Below are positions 1 to 7,803 of a stretch of DNA of 33,737 nucleotides, one piece after another. The number at the start of each line of letters is the position of its first letter. The stretch's first letter is position 1. Under the pieces are notes generated by a model, which worked only from the letters and a program-made list of their open reading frames with translations, was not told the origin of the DNA and searched no databases. Position numbers and translations under genes: made by a program. Origin of the DNA: Microcaldota archaeon. GTDB taxonomy: Archaea; Micrarchaeota; Micrarchaeia; Micrarchaeales; CABMGC01. The stretch spans positions 1 to 33,737 of the forward strand of contig JAJYYF010000010.1 in assembly GCA_021801225.1 (NCBI GenBank), given 5' to 3'.

Positions 1-87
1 CTTTATATGACCTCGAAACTCAATGGAGAGAATTATGTTGAGAACCTGCAGGACATAATTGATGAGAAAAGGGGCTTCAGACGGTAA
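1..87 (+). CDS. C-terminal fragment of an unknown protein, truncated by the window edge
   Basis: Frame 1 open from base 1 to TAA at 85-87: ...LYMTSKLNGENYVENLQDIIDEKRGFRR*. No family recognised. Confidence 0.35.
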   Translation, partial: LYMTSKLNGENYVENLQDIIDEKRGFRR

Positions 88-144
88 CGTTATTGGACTG
101 TTACATAAAAACAGATATTATTATGGCTAAAATTAGTATAAATA

Positions 145-285
145 TCAGTATAATCTTGCTGCATATAAATAAGCTCCAGTAATTATTAGCACTGCAACAA
201 TTATAAATAAAAACATTACCGCCGGCATTCCTATTAAAAGTTTAGGATCATTCGATATGTATCTACCACTGCCGCCTCCTGAACC
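145..285 (-). CDS. Possible Sec61-beta-like small tail-anchored protein; start codon unclear
   Basis: Minus-strand frame GSGGGSGRYISNDPKLLIGMPAVMFLFIIVAVLIITGAYLYAARLY*. Gly-rich N-term, R-Y/F then acidic/Pro, then one TM, as in Sec61-beta (GG..RFY.ED.P.LKVGP-TM). No in-frame ATG/GTG/TTG before the Gly-rich segment; an ATG at 285-287 is out of frame by one base. Confidence 0.4.
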   Translation of the reverse strand, partial: GSGGGSGRYISNDPKLLIGMPAVMFLFIIVAVLIITGAYLYAARLY

Positions 286-635
286 ATATATCTCACAATT
301 ATTTTGAATTAATTACAAAATTATTTTTATAAATGAACATATAAAAATGTTATTATACGTATCTTCATATTACTATGGGTTACTATTTACGCCACAGAGT
401 AACAGTTTAGTTACCTTGGAATGACAATTAATAAAGGTCAATCCTTTGCATGATGTAGTTATTGTATGATATAGTACAACTCCGTGCTATTCTACTGATT
501 TGGTGATCTAATTATGAATTTTGAAGCTAAAAATGCCACCAAATGGTAACTATTAAGCCCCTTAAAATATGATTTTAATATACGCATAAATAAAGAAAGG
601 ATTAAATACTTTACAGCTCTAAATCATATTCACAT

Positions 636-941
636 TTGATAATAGTTATGGACTATGATAATAAAAATATAGTCCTCAATGAGCTCATAGGTTTGAAAGT
701 ATTGGTTCTAAGTTGCATCGACAAAAATCAAAAAGGTATACGTGGAGTAGTAATTGACGAAACAAAAAACCTAATAAAAATAAAATCAGGAAAAGATGTA
801 CTTTCTTTGATAAAGAAAAATACAAAGTTCAGATTTTATTACGGAAAACAGCACTTCGATGTAGAAGGAAAAGAAATAAACTTCAGATCAGATGAACGTA
901 TTGAGAAAGGACTAAAGTATTATAAAAGAAGAAATATTTAA
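636..941 (+). CDS. rnp1: Ribonuclease P protein component 1 (Rpp29/Pop4 family)
   Basis: Protein ELIGLKVLVLSCIDKNQKGIRGVVIDETKNLIKIKSG... and position immediately before S17, as in archaeal S10/spc operons. The ORF begins at TTG; the ATG at 648 may be the real start. Confidence 0.85.
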   Translation: MIIVMDYDNKNIVLNELIGLKVLVLSCIDKNQKGIRGVVIDETKNLIKIKSGKDVLSLIKKNTKFRFYYGKQHFDVEGKEINFRSDERIEKGLKYYKRRNI

Positions 942-959
942 AATTTATTAAAATACACG

Positions 960-1253
960 GTGTATATGTTGGAATGTAATGATTTAAAATGTCCGATTCA
1001 CGGAAATCTAACAACAAGAGGTACTAGACTATCAGGAAAAGTAGTTAGTGCAAAGACAAAGAAAACTGCAATAGTTGAGATAGATTATACAAAATATATC
1101 TACAAATATGAACGTTACCTGAGAAAAAGATCTAGAATACCTGCTTATAATCCAGACTGTATTGCAGCAAAGGAAGGCGATATAGTAAATATAGATGAAA
1201 CAAGAAGACTTAGTAAAACTAAATCTTTTGTTGTAACTGAAATTGTAAAATGA
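960..1253 (+). CDS. rps17: 30S ribosomal protein S17
   Basis: CPIHGNLTTRGTRLSGKVVSAKTKKTAIVEIDY, RRLSKTKSFVVTEI; synteny. Confidence 0.93.
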   Translation: MYMLECNDLKCPIHGNLTTRGTRLSGKVVSAKTKKTAIVEIDYTKYIYKYERYLRKRSRIPAYNPDCIAAKEGDIVNIDETRRLSKTKSFVVTEIVK

Positions 1254-1670
1254 TTGGTGTTAAAAATGAGAGGAGTATCATCTAAAGTAATTAAAACGCT
1301 TATTCCAGGAAGTGTTCTTACCTGTGCAGATAATAGCGGTGCATATGAGTTCAGAATAATCCACATTATAGGAAAAGGTGGAGGCGGAAGACACGGAAAA
1401 CTTGCTTCAGCAGGAATAGGAGATATAGTTTCAGCAAGTGTAAGGAAAGGAACACCTACATATATTAAAAAACCGGTAAGAGTTGTAATAGTGAGGCAAA
1501 AAGCAACATTAAGAAGATCAAACGGTCTTCACATAAGATTTGAAGACAATGCCGGAGTTATGGTAAATGAAGAAAACATGCCAATAGGTACTGAAATAAA
1601 AGGAGCAATAGCACGTGAAGTAGCAGAAAGATTTACTAATATAAAAGGAGTGGCATCAAGAATTGTGTGA
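1254..1670 (+). CDS. rpl14: 50S ribosomal protein L14
   Basis: IPGSVLTCADNSGAYEFRIIHIIG, VGVMV-like RFEDNAGVMVNEENMPIGTEIKGAIAREVAERF. Likely start at ATG 1266. Confidence 0.95.
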   Translation: MVLKMRGVSSKVIKTLIPGSVLTCADNSGAYEFRIIHIIGKGGGGRHGKLASAGIGDIVSASVRKGTPTYIKKPVRVVIVRQKATLRRSNGLHIRFEDNAGVMVNEENMPIGTEIKGAIAREVAERFTNIKGVASRIV

Positions 1671-2044
1671 TATTTATGCATATTAAAAGTAGCAAACCTA
1701 GAAAGCAAAGATTGTTCAGACTTCAAGCACCAGCACATGCAAGAAAAGCATTTGCTCATTCAAGAATATCTAAAGATTTGATAAAAAAACTCGGTATTAA
1801 AAAAAGATCAATTCAAGTAAGAAAAGGAGATACTGTAAAAGTAATGACTGGTTCTAATAAGGGAAAATCAGGAAAAGTAAACAAAGTAGAAACAAAACAC
1901 GGAGTTCTTCTAATAGAAAACTTAACAAGAAGAAATGCAAAAGGGAAAGAACTACAGATACCTATAAAAACATCAAATGTATATATTACTGATCTAGATC
2001 TTAATGACAAATTAAGAAAACAAAAATTAGGTTTAAAAGAATAA
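1667..2044 (+). CDS. rpl24: 50S ribosomal protein L24
   Basis: KOW motif VRKGDTVKVMTGSNKGKSGKVNKVETKHGVLLIENLT; synteny. Confidence 0.93.
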   Translation: MIFMHIKSSKPRKQRLFRLQAPAHARKAFAHSRISKDLIKKLGIKKRSIQVRKGDTVKVMTGSNKGKSGKVNKVETKHGVLLIENLTRRNAKGKELQIPIKTSNVYITDLDLNDKLRKQKLGLKE

Positions 2045-2056
2045 TAATGTGATAAA

Positions 2057-2743
2057 ATGGGCGTAAAGGCAAACAGAAGGCATATTAAAAGACTCGCATC
2101 AAGCAAATATATAGGAGTAGGTAGAAAGAGTTCGGCCTATGTAGCTAAGCCACTTCCAGGAAGACATACCAAAACCTCAAACATAGCTATTAAAACAATA
2201 CTTACTGAAAAACTAGGCTTAACTAGTACTGGAAAAGAATCAGAAAAAATCATAAAGGGTAAAAATATAAAAGTAAATGGAAATGTAATTAAAAATCCTT
2301 TATATCCAGTTGGTTTTGGAGATATAATAGAGATACCTGTATTAGGAGAGAATTTTTTCATAAATAATACTAAAAACGGATCTTTTACATTAGAAAAAAT
2401 AAAAGAACCAAAACAACAATTATTCAAAGTCATAGGTAAATATAAAACAAAAGGAAACAAAGTAATGCTTCGTTTACATGACGGTAGAATAATAAACACA
2501 GATAAATCTAAAGAGATAAATGTTAATGATTCAGTGGATATAAAAAACAAAGAAATATCCTCTATAATAAAGCTGGAAGAAGGCGGAAAGTGCCTTGTTA
2601 TAAAAGGAAATCACACCTCGCAATCCGGCATAATAAGAAAAATAATAAACGGTACTGCTACAAGATCCTCTTTGGTTTCAATCTCTTCTGGGAAAGAAAA
2701 CTTCGAGACGACCTTAGATAATATTATTGCAATAGCTGATTAA
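2057..2743 (+). CDS. rps4e: 30S ribosomal protein S4e
   Basis: KRLASSKYIGVGRKSSAYVAKPLPGRHTK, KOW-like CLVIKGNHTSQSGIIRKI; synteny. Confidence 0.93.
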   Translation: MGVKANRRHIKRLASSKYIGVGRKSSAYVAKPLPGRHTKTSNIAIKTILTEKLGLTSTGKESEKIIKGKNIKVNGNVIKNPLYPVGFGDIIEIPVLGENFFINNTKNGSFTLEKIKEPKQQLFKVIGKYKTKGNKVMLRLHDGRIINTDKSKEINVNDSVDIKNKEISSIIKLEEGGKCLVIKGNHTSQSGIIRKIINGTATRSSLVSISSGKENFETTLDNIIAIAD

Positions 2744-2744
2744 A

Positions 2745-3260
2745 ATGACGCAGAATCCAATGGAAAATATATATCTTGAAAAAGTAGTAATAAACATAGG
2801 TGTAGGTCTAAATGAAAATATGGTGGACAATGCCAAGGCTTTAATTAAAAAATTAACAGGACATGATGCAGGAACTACAGTTTCAAAAAGAAGAGATCCT
2901 GAGTTAAAACTTAAAAAAGGCCAACACATAGGAGCTGTATCAACAATAAGAGGCAAGGAAGCCTTTGATTTCCTAAAAAGAGCACTAGACGCAAATAACA
3001 ATATACTAAATAAAAATGCAATAGCAAACAACTCATTAAATTTTGGCGTTAAGGAATACATTTATTTTTCAGGAGTAAAATACGATCCTAAAATAGGAAT
3101 ATTAGGTATGAATGTTAACGCAGCATTTACAAGAAAGGGCTCTCGAGTAGCAAAAAGAAAGAGAAAGACAACTAAACCAGGAGCAAAACATAGCAGAATA
3201 ACAAAAGAAGAGATAACTAAATATTTAGAAGACAAATTAAAAATAAAGATACAAGAATAA
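2745..3260 (+). CDS. rpl5: 50S ribosomal protein L5
   Basis: MENIYLEKVVINIGVG, FGVKEYIYFSGVKYDPKIGILGMNVNAAF; synteny. Confidence 0.95.
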   Translation: MTQNPMENIYLEKVVINIGVGLNENMVDNAKALIKKLTGHDAGTTVSKRRDPELKLKKGQHIGAVSTIRGKEAFDFLKRALDANNNILNKNAIANNSLNFGVKEYIYFSGVKYDPKIGILGMNVNAAFTRKGSRVAKRKRKTTKPGAKHSRITKEEITKYLEDKLKIKIQE

Positions 3261-3275
3261 AGAGGATATGGTTAA

Positions 3276-3431
3276 ATGAAGGTTAATTTCGAACAAAAAT
3301 TGAAAGGCAAAGGAGTAAGAAAATGCAGATTATGCGGAAATTCAAGAGGTATAATAAGAAATTATAACCTTAGAATTTGTAGAAGATGTTTTAGAGAGTA
3401 CGGTAAACAATTAGGTTTCGAAAAGTATTAG
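3276..3431 (+). CDS. rps14: 30S ribosomal protein S14 (zinc-binding form)
   Basis: Not in the ORF track (51 aa). ATG 3276 to TAG 3431: MKVNFEQKLKGKGVRKCRLCGNSRGIIRNYNLRICRRCFREYGKQLGFEKY*. CxxC...CxxC Zn ribbon; sits between L5 and S8 and overlaps the S8 start. Confidence 0.95.
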   Translation: MKVNFEQKLKGKGVRKCRLCGNSRGIIRNYNLRICRRCFREYGKQLGFEKY

Positions 3432-3820
3432 TGAATATTATGGATGTTCTTGCAGATGTTTTAAATAAAATAAAGGTATGTGAAAATATAGGTAACTTAG
3501 AGTGCGTAGTTCCATCTACAAAGTTGATAAAAGCCGTATTAGAAACAATAAAGAAAAATAATTACATAGAAGATTTTGAAGAAGTAACTCAAGGTAAATT
3601 CAAAGTAATAAAAATAAAGCTATCAAAAAAAATAAATGACATAGGTGTAATAAAACCTAGACATGCAGTTTCGATAAAAGAATATCAGACATATGAAAAA
3701 AGATATATTCCAAGTAAAGATTTTGGTGTACTAATAATCTCTACTCCAAAAGGTATAATGACAAACAAAGACGCAAAGCAAAAGAATACAGGCGGAAGAT
3801 TATTAGCATACTTATATTAG
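3431..3820 (+). CDS. rps8: 30S ribosomal protein S8
   Basis: MDVLADVLNKIKVCENIG..., GVLIISTPKGIMTNKDAKQKNTGGRLLAYLY; synteny. Confidence 0.94.
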   Translation: MNIMDVLADVLNKIKVCENIGNLECVVPSTKLIKAVLETIKKNNYIEDFEEVTQGKFKVIKIKLSKKINDIGVIKPRHAVSIKEYQTYEKRYIPSKDFGVLIISTPKGIMTNKDAKQKNTGGRLLAYLY

Positions 3821-3835
3821 TTTAGTGTTGATTAA

Positions 3836-4357
3836 ATGCAGGAAATAGAGATAGAAAACGGAGTAAATGTTTCAATTGAAGGAGAACATGTCCATATAAA
3901 GGGCAAGTTAGGTTCAACTTCAAAGAAATTTAATAGCAGATTACTCTCACTTTCACAAGAAGGTAAAAAAATAAAAATAAATATAACTCAAAATAAAAAA
4001 CTTCAGAAGAAATCTAAATTAGCAGAACAGGCATTTGCTTCAGAATTAAAAAACTCTATAAAAACAGTACAAGATGGAATAGAAACAAAAATGACTGTTC
4101 TATTTGCACACTTTCCTATGACTATAGAGGTAAAAGGAAAGGTAGTTTTTGTAAAGAATATTTTTGGAGAAAGAGTTCCTAGAGAAACAACTATTGTCGG
4201 AGATACAAAAGTAGATGTGAAAGGCCAGTCAATAACTGTAAAAGGCGTAGATGCTTATGATGTAGGTCAAACAGTTGCAAACTTAAGAAAAATATGTTTT
4301 CCAAGAGGTTTTGACACTAGGGTATTCCAAGATGGAATATACAAAATAAAAGAGTAA
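3836..4357 (+). CDS. rpl6: 50S ribosomal protein L6
   Basis: VFVKNIFGERVPRETTIVGDTKVDVKGQSITVKGVDAYDVGQTVANL; synteny. Confidence 0.94.
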   Translation: MQEIEIENGVNVSIEGEHVHIKGKLGSTSKKFNSRLLSLSQEGKKIKINITQNKKLQKKSKLAEQAFASELKNSIKTVQDGIETKMTVLFAHFPMTIEVKGKVVFVKNIFGERVPRETTIVGDTKVDVKGQSITVKGVDAYDVGQTVANLRKICFPRGFDTRVFQDGIYKIKE

Positions 4358-4373
4358 ATATTGTTGTGTTTGT

Positions 4374-4730
4374 ATGAATATTAAAAAGAAATCAAAATTC
4401 GTAGTTCCTAACTATGGTGCAAAGAGCAGAAAAGGAGTAAAAAATAGATGGCGTCATCAAAGAGGAATAGACAACAAAAAAAGAGTAATGAGAAGTGGTT
4501 ATGGCGCAATACCTAAAATAGGTTATAAAAATGACGTTATAAAGAACGGACTTGGCGCTGACGGAAAACAAAAAGCATTAGTTAGAAATGTTTTTGAGTT
4601 AAAGGATGCAATGTTAATTCCTGATGTTTCAATAGTTTTACACCACGCTTTATCAAAAAGAAAAAAATTAGAACTGCAAAAAATAGCAGAGAAAGAAGGC
4701 CTAAAGGTCGCAAATAGGGTGAAAGCATGA
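4374..4730 (+). CDS. rpl32e: 50S ribosomal protein L32e
   Basis: WRHQRGIDNKKRVMRSGYGAIPKIGYKNDVIKNGL; synteny. Confidence 0.93.
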   Translation: MNIKKKSKFVVPNYGAKSRKGVKNRWRHQRGIDNKKRVMRSGYGAIPKIGYKNDVIKNGLGADGKQKALVRNVFELKDAMLIPDVSIVLHHALSKRKKLELQKIAEKEGLKVANRVKA

Positions 4731-5218
4731 CTATAAAATTTGCTAAAAGAGTAGCATCTGAAATATTAAATAGAGGAGAAAGTTCAATAAGAATAAATTC
4801 TTCTGGGTTAGACGAAGCAAAAAAAGCAATGACAAGAGAAGACGTTAGAACTCTTATAAAAAATGGAGGTATATACGCATTAAAGGCAAAACACAATAAA
4901 AGCACTAACTCAAAATTATTAAAAATTAGAAGAAGTAAGGGAAGAGGAAGAGGACAAGGTAAAAGAAAAGGAACATTAAAAGCAAGAAGAGGAGAGCTTT
5001 GGATAAAAAAAGTAAGATCCCAAAGACTTTTATTATTAAGATTAAAATTAATGGGTAAATTAGACAATTCAAAATACAACAAGTACTATATGCTTATAAA
5101 AGGTAACAGCTTTTCTGATAAAGCTTCATTAATATTACACTTAAGAGAAAGCGGTATAAAAATATCCGATGACGAGTTAAAAAATATAAAAGACTTCATG
5201 AAAGCCCAGTATAAATAG
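4727..5218 (+). CDS. rpl19e: 50S ribosomal protein L19e
   Basis: AKRVASEILNRGESSIRINSSGLDEAKKAMTREDVRTLIKNGGI, SKGRGRGQGKRKGTLKAR; start overlaps the L32e stop (ATGA). Confidence 0.94.
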   Translation: MTIKFAKRVASEILNRGESSIRINSSGLDEAKKAMTREDVRTLIKNGGIYALKAKHNKSTNSKLLKIRRSKGRGRGQGKRKGTLKARRGELWIKKVRSQRLLLLRLKLMGKLDNSKYNKYYMLIKGNSFSDKASLILHLRESGIKISDDELKNIKDFMKAQYK

Positions 5219-5226
5219 ATGAGATT

Positions 5227-5793
5227 ATGGCAAAGATTTTCAAAATAGGTTTCAAAAGAAAAAGAACGCATGTAACTAATTACAAGAAAAGGTTATCTCT
5301 TGTAAAAAGCGATTTAAAAAGGGTAGTTATACGAAGATCAAATAAAGGTATAATATCACAAATAGTCAAGTACTCTGAAATTGGAGATGAAGTTTTAGTA
5401 ACTGCATACTCAAAAGAATTGTTAAAGTATGGTTGGCCTTCAAGAAGCAACAGAAACACAGCATTTCTAACAGGATTGTTGTTAGCAAAAAAAGCAGCAT
5501 CGAAAAAATTAGAAAATGAAGAATATATATTAGACATAGGTCTAAGTGCTTCTGTAAAGAACTCAACACCATTTATATTTGCACAAGGCTGCATCGAAGG
5601 CGGTTTGAAACTCCGTTCAGGGTTATCTACAGATAAATCATTATTTGAAAAACAAAATATGTACATAAATAAATTAAAAGAAGACAAAGCGGCTTACGAA
5701 AAGGCATATAGCGGATACTTAAAATCAAAAATAAATCCCGAAGAGCTTTCTTCATTATTCGAAAAGGTAAAAACAAAGATTCTTAATGAGTGA
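5227..5793 (+). CDS. rpl18: 50S ribosomal protein L18
   Basis: RKRTHVTNYKKRLSLVKSDLKRVVIRRSNKGIISQIV, NTAFLTGLLLAKKA; synteny. Confidence 0.93.
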   Translation: MAKIFKIGFKRKRTHVTNYKKRLSLVKSDLKRVVIRRSNKGIISQIVKYSEIGDEVLVTAYSKELLKYGWPSRSNRNTAFLTGLLLAKKAASKKLENEEYILDIGLSASVKNSTPFIFAQGCIEGGLKLRSGLSTDKSLFEKQNMYINKLKEDKAAYEKAYSGYLKSKINPEELSSLFEKVKTKILNE

Positions 5794-5797
5794 TTAA

Positions 5798-6451
5798 TTG
5801 GAAAAAAGAGATAGAGAGATCAATACTGTTTCAGAGTTTGCATGGACCCCAAAAACAAAATTGGGAATAATGGTAAGTGAAGGGAAAATAAAAAATATCG
5901 ACGAAATCTTTGCTATGGGAAAACCAATAAAAGAAGTAGGTATAGTTGACTCATTAATTCCTAATCTTGAAGATAAAGTTCTTGAAATTGCATCAGTACA
6001 GAGAATGACAAAAAACAACAGAAGGCAAAAGTTTAGAGTTACTGTTGTAGTTGGGGATAGAGCTGGACATGTAGGTATCGGTGTAGGGAAAGATGTAGAG
6101 GTAAGACCTGCAATTGATACTGCAATAAGAACAGCTAAGAAAAACATAGTATCTGTAAAGTTCGGTTGCGGTTCCTGGGAATGTAATTGCGGTACTCCAC
6201 ATTCACTTCCATTAACTATAAGATCAAAAGTAGGTAGTTCTGAGGTAATACTTAAGCCCGCACCAAGAGGTGTAGGAATAGTTGCAGCAGAAACCATGTA
6301 CTCAGTTATTGAGTTAGCAGGATTAAAAGATGTATGGACTTACTCGCGTGGCAGAACAAGAGACATATATAACGTAGCAACTGCAACACAAAAAGCACTT
6401 AAAAAAATAAGCGAGATAAGAAATCCAGAAGCAGTTAAGGCTTTACAATAA
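5798..6451 (+). CDS. rps5: 30S ribosomal protein S5
   Basis: RRQKFRVTVVVGDRAGHVGIGVGKDVEVRPAIDTAIRTAKKNIV, VILKPAPRGVGIVAAETMYSVIELAGLKDVWTYSRGRTRD; synteny. Confidence 0.95.
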   Translation: MEKRDREINTVSEFAWTPKTKLGIMVSEGKIKNIDEIFAMGKPIKEVGIVDSLIPNLEDKVLEIASVQRMTKNNRRQKFRVTVVVGDRAGHVGIGVGKDVEVRPAIDTAIRTAKKNIVSVKFGCGSWECNCGTPHSLPLTIRSKVGSSEVILKPAPRGVGIVAAETMYSVIELAGLKDVWTYSRGRTRDIYNVATATQKALKKISEIRNPEAVKALQ

Positions 6452-6500
6452 ACAGCTATTTTTAATCAATTTATTTATTTTTATTTATTTTATAGTAATT

Positions 6501-6520
6501 TTATAAATACGTTTATAAAT
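6501..6520 (+). promoter_or_regulatory. Tandem archaeal TATA-like boxes upstream of tRNA-His
   Basis: ttttataaatacgtttataaat; the second TATA-like element is about 25-32 nt before tRNA position 1 (6545). Confidence 0.5.
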
Positions 6521-6544
6521 GAGTTTATCTTAAATTACTTCATT

Positions 6545-6615
6545 GCCTTGATGGTGTAGCGGCAGCATAAGGGACTGTGGATCCCTAGGTCCGGGTCCGA
6601 CCCCCGGTCAAGGCC
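6545..6615 (+). tRNA. tRNA-His (GTG)
   Basis: Acceptor GCCTTGA/TCAAGGC with discriminator C73, T8, D stem GTGT/GCAT, anticodon arm AGGGA-CTGTGGA-TCCCT, T arm CCGGG-TCCGACC-CCCGG. No encoded CCA. Confidence 0.93.
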
Positions 6616-6677
6616 TAGTTTTTCAACCAATTAAACACTATTAATATATATTTACTTTGTATTGTATATTTGTTTAA

Positions 6678-7787
6678 ATGTTAATAGAAATATTCTCTGT
6701 AGGTGCAATAGATGCACTAGTACCAGTTTTAATAATAGTTATATTTATTGGTGCAGCAGCAGGGATAAGCAGAGGCTTTAGTTTTTTCAATCTATTTGGA
6801 GTAGGTACCTTGATGGGGATGGGTCCAAAAGCTAAAGGATCTTTAGCACAAAAAACCTTCAAAAAGTCCTATACTAAACCCTCTCAAAAACCATTAAAAG
6901 TAAAAAAGACCAAATTTGAAGATGAAAAAGAAAATAAAGATAAACAAATTAGAAATGATTTTAATAGATACTTCAACAAAGGCACAACAGCCGCAACTAT
7001 AGATACAAGTGGTCCAGAACCAAAGGGAGCAAGTCAATTAAATGAACCTGATAAAAAATCTTCAAGTATATTTGTAAATGCTTTTGAGAAATCACTAATT
7101 TTAACATCACCCTTAGTTAGAGGAACATACGGAGCTGGGAAAGGTTTTGTAAATTTAGTTGCTAAAAAAGGTAGACTTAAAAAATTAGCCGGAGTGGTAT
7201 ATAAATATGATGAGGAGACCTTCAAAATAAAGAAAAATGGAGAAGAGAAAAACTTCGCAAGATATACTAATAGAGGTTATAATACCCTTCTAGAAGAAAA
7301 TATGTTTGGTTTGGCAGTAGCAAGAAGAGAAGTTTTAAAAGAAAAGCAAAAAATAATAAATGACAAAAAACTTTCACAGATTAAAAAGAAACTTCTACTT
7401 GCAAATCTTGCTGGTCTTGATCGTGTTTTTTCAAAAAGACTTGAAAATTTAGAAAATTCTTTTGATAAAATAAATAAGTTACAAGACTCTTATACTAAAA
7501 AATTATTGAGTTTAAGAACAATTCAAGATGAAAAGATTAAAGAGGAAAAACGACAAAAAATAATCGATGAAACTTATAATGAGTTTGCAAAAATATACAC
7601 AAAATCGTTCAACACCACTAGTGATTATAGGGCAGAGGATTTAATAAATAACATTCAACAAATTACTAATAAGAGATATGGTAAGTTTACATTTAATCTT
7701 AGAGTAGGAGGTAAAGATCCGAATGAAAAGTCTAAAGATTACCGCACACTTATAGAGTTCAATCTAGGTAGAAAAGAAGAAAAATAA
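6678..7787 (+). CDS. Single-TM protein with a long charged, coiled-coil-rich cytoplasmic region; first gene of the secretion-like cluster
   Basis: N-terminal TM (IDALVPVLIIVIFIGAAAGI), then ~330 aa of Lys/Glu-rich sequence. No known domain recognised. Confidence 0.75.
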   Translation: MLIEIFSVGAIDALVPVLIIVIFIGAAAGISRGFSFFNLFGVGTLMGMGPKAKGSLAQKTFKKSYTKPSQKPLKVKKTKFEDEKENKDKQIRNDFNRYFNKGTTAATIDTSGPEPKGASQLNEPDKKSSSIFVNAFEKSLILTSPLVRGTYGAGKGFVNLVAKKGRLKKLAGVVYKYDEETFKIKKNGEEKNFARYTNRGYNTLLEENMFGLAVARREVLKEKQKIINDKKLSQIKKKLLLANLAGLDRVFSKRLENLENSFDKINKLQDSYTKKLLSLRTIQDEKIKEEKRQKIIDETYNEFAKIYTKSFNTTSDYRAEDLINNIQQITNKRYGKFTFNLRVGGKDPNEKSKDYRTLIEFNLGRKEEK

Positions 7788-7803
7788 ATGGTAGAGATTT
7801 GCT

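Noticed and set aside
370-420. Inverted repeats GTTACT/AGTAAC/GTTACC upstream of rnp1
   Set aside because: Short, competing pairings in AT-rich DNA; could be regulatory but not supported without covariation.
448-505. Possible C/D-box sRNA (atgatgt ... atgatat ... ctga)
   Set aside because: Boxes deviate from RUGAUGA/CUGA, and there is no room for a D' box and guide between C and C'.
1145-5687. Many minus-strand ORFs antisense to the ribosomal genes (e.g. 1145-1366, 1813-2106, 2137-2550, 4582-5082, 5280-5687)
   Set aside because: Hydrophobic antisense shadows of well-identified ribosomal genes on the + strand; no recognisable domains or gene packing.
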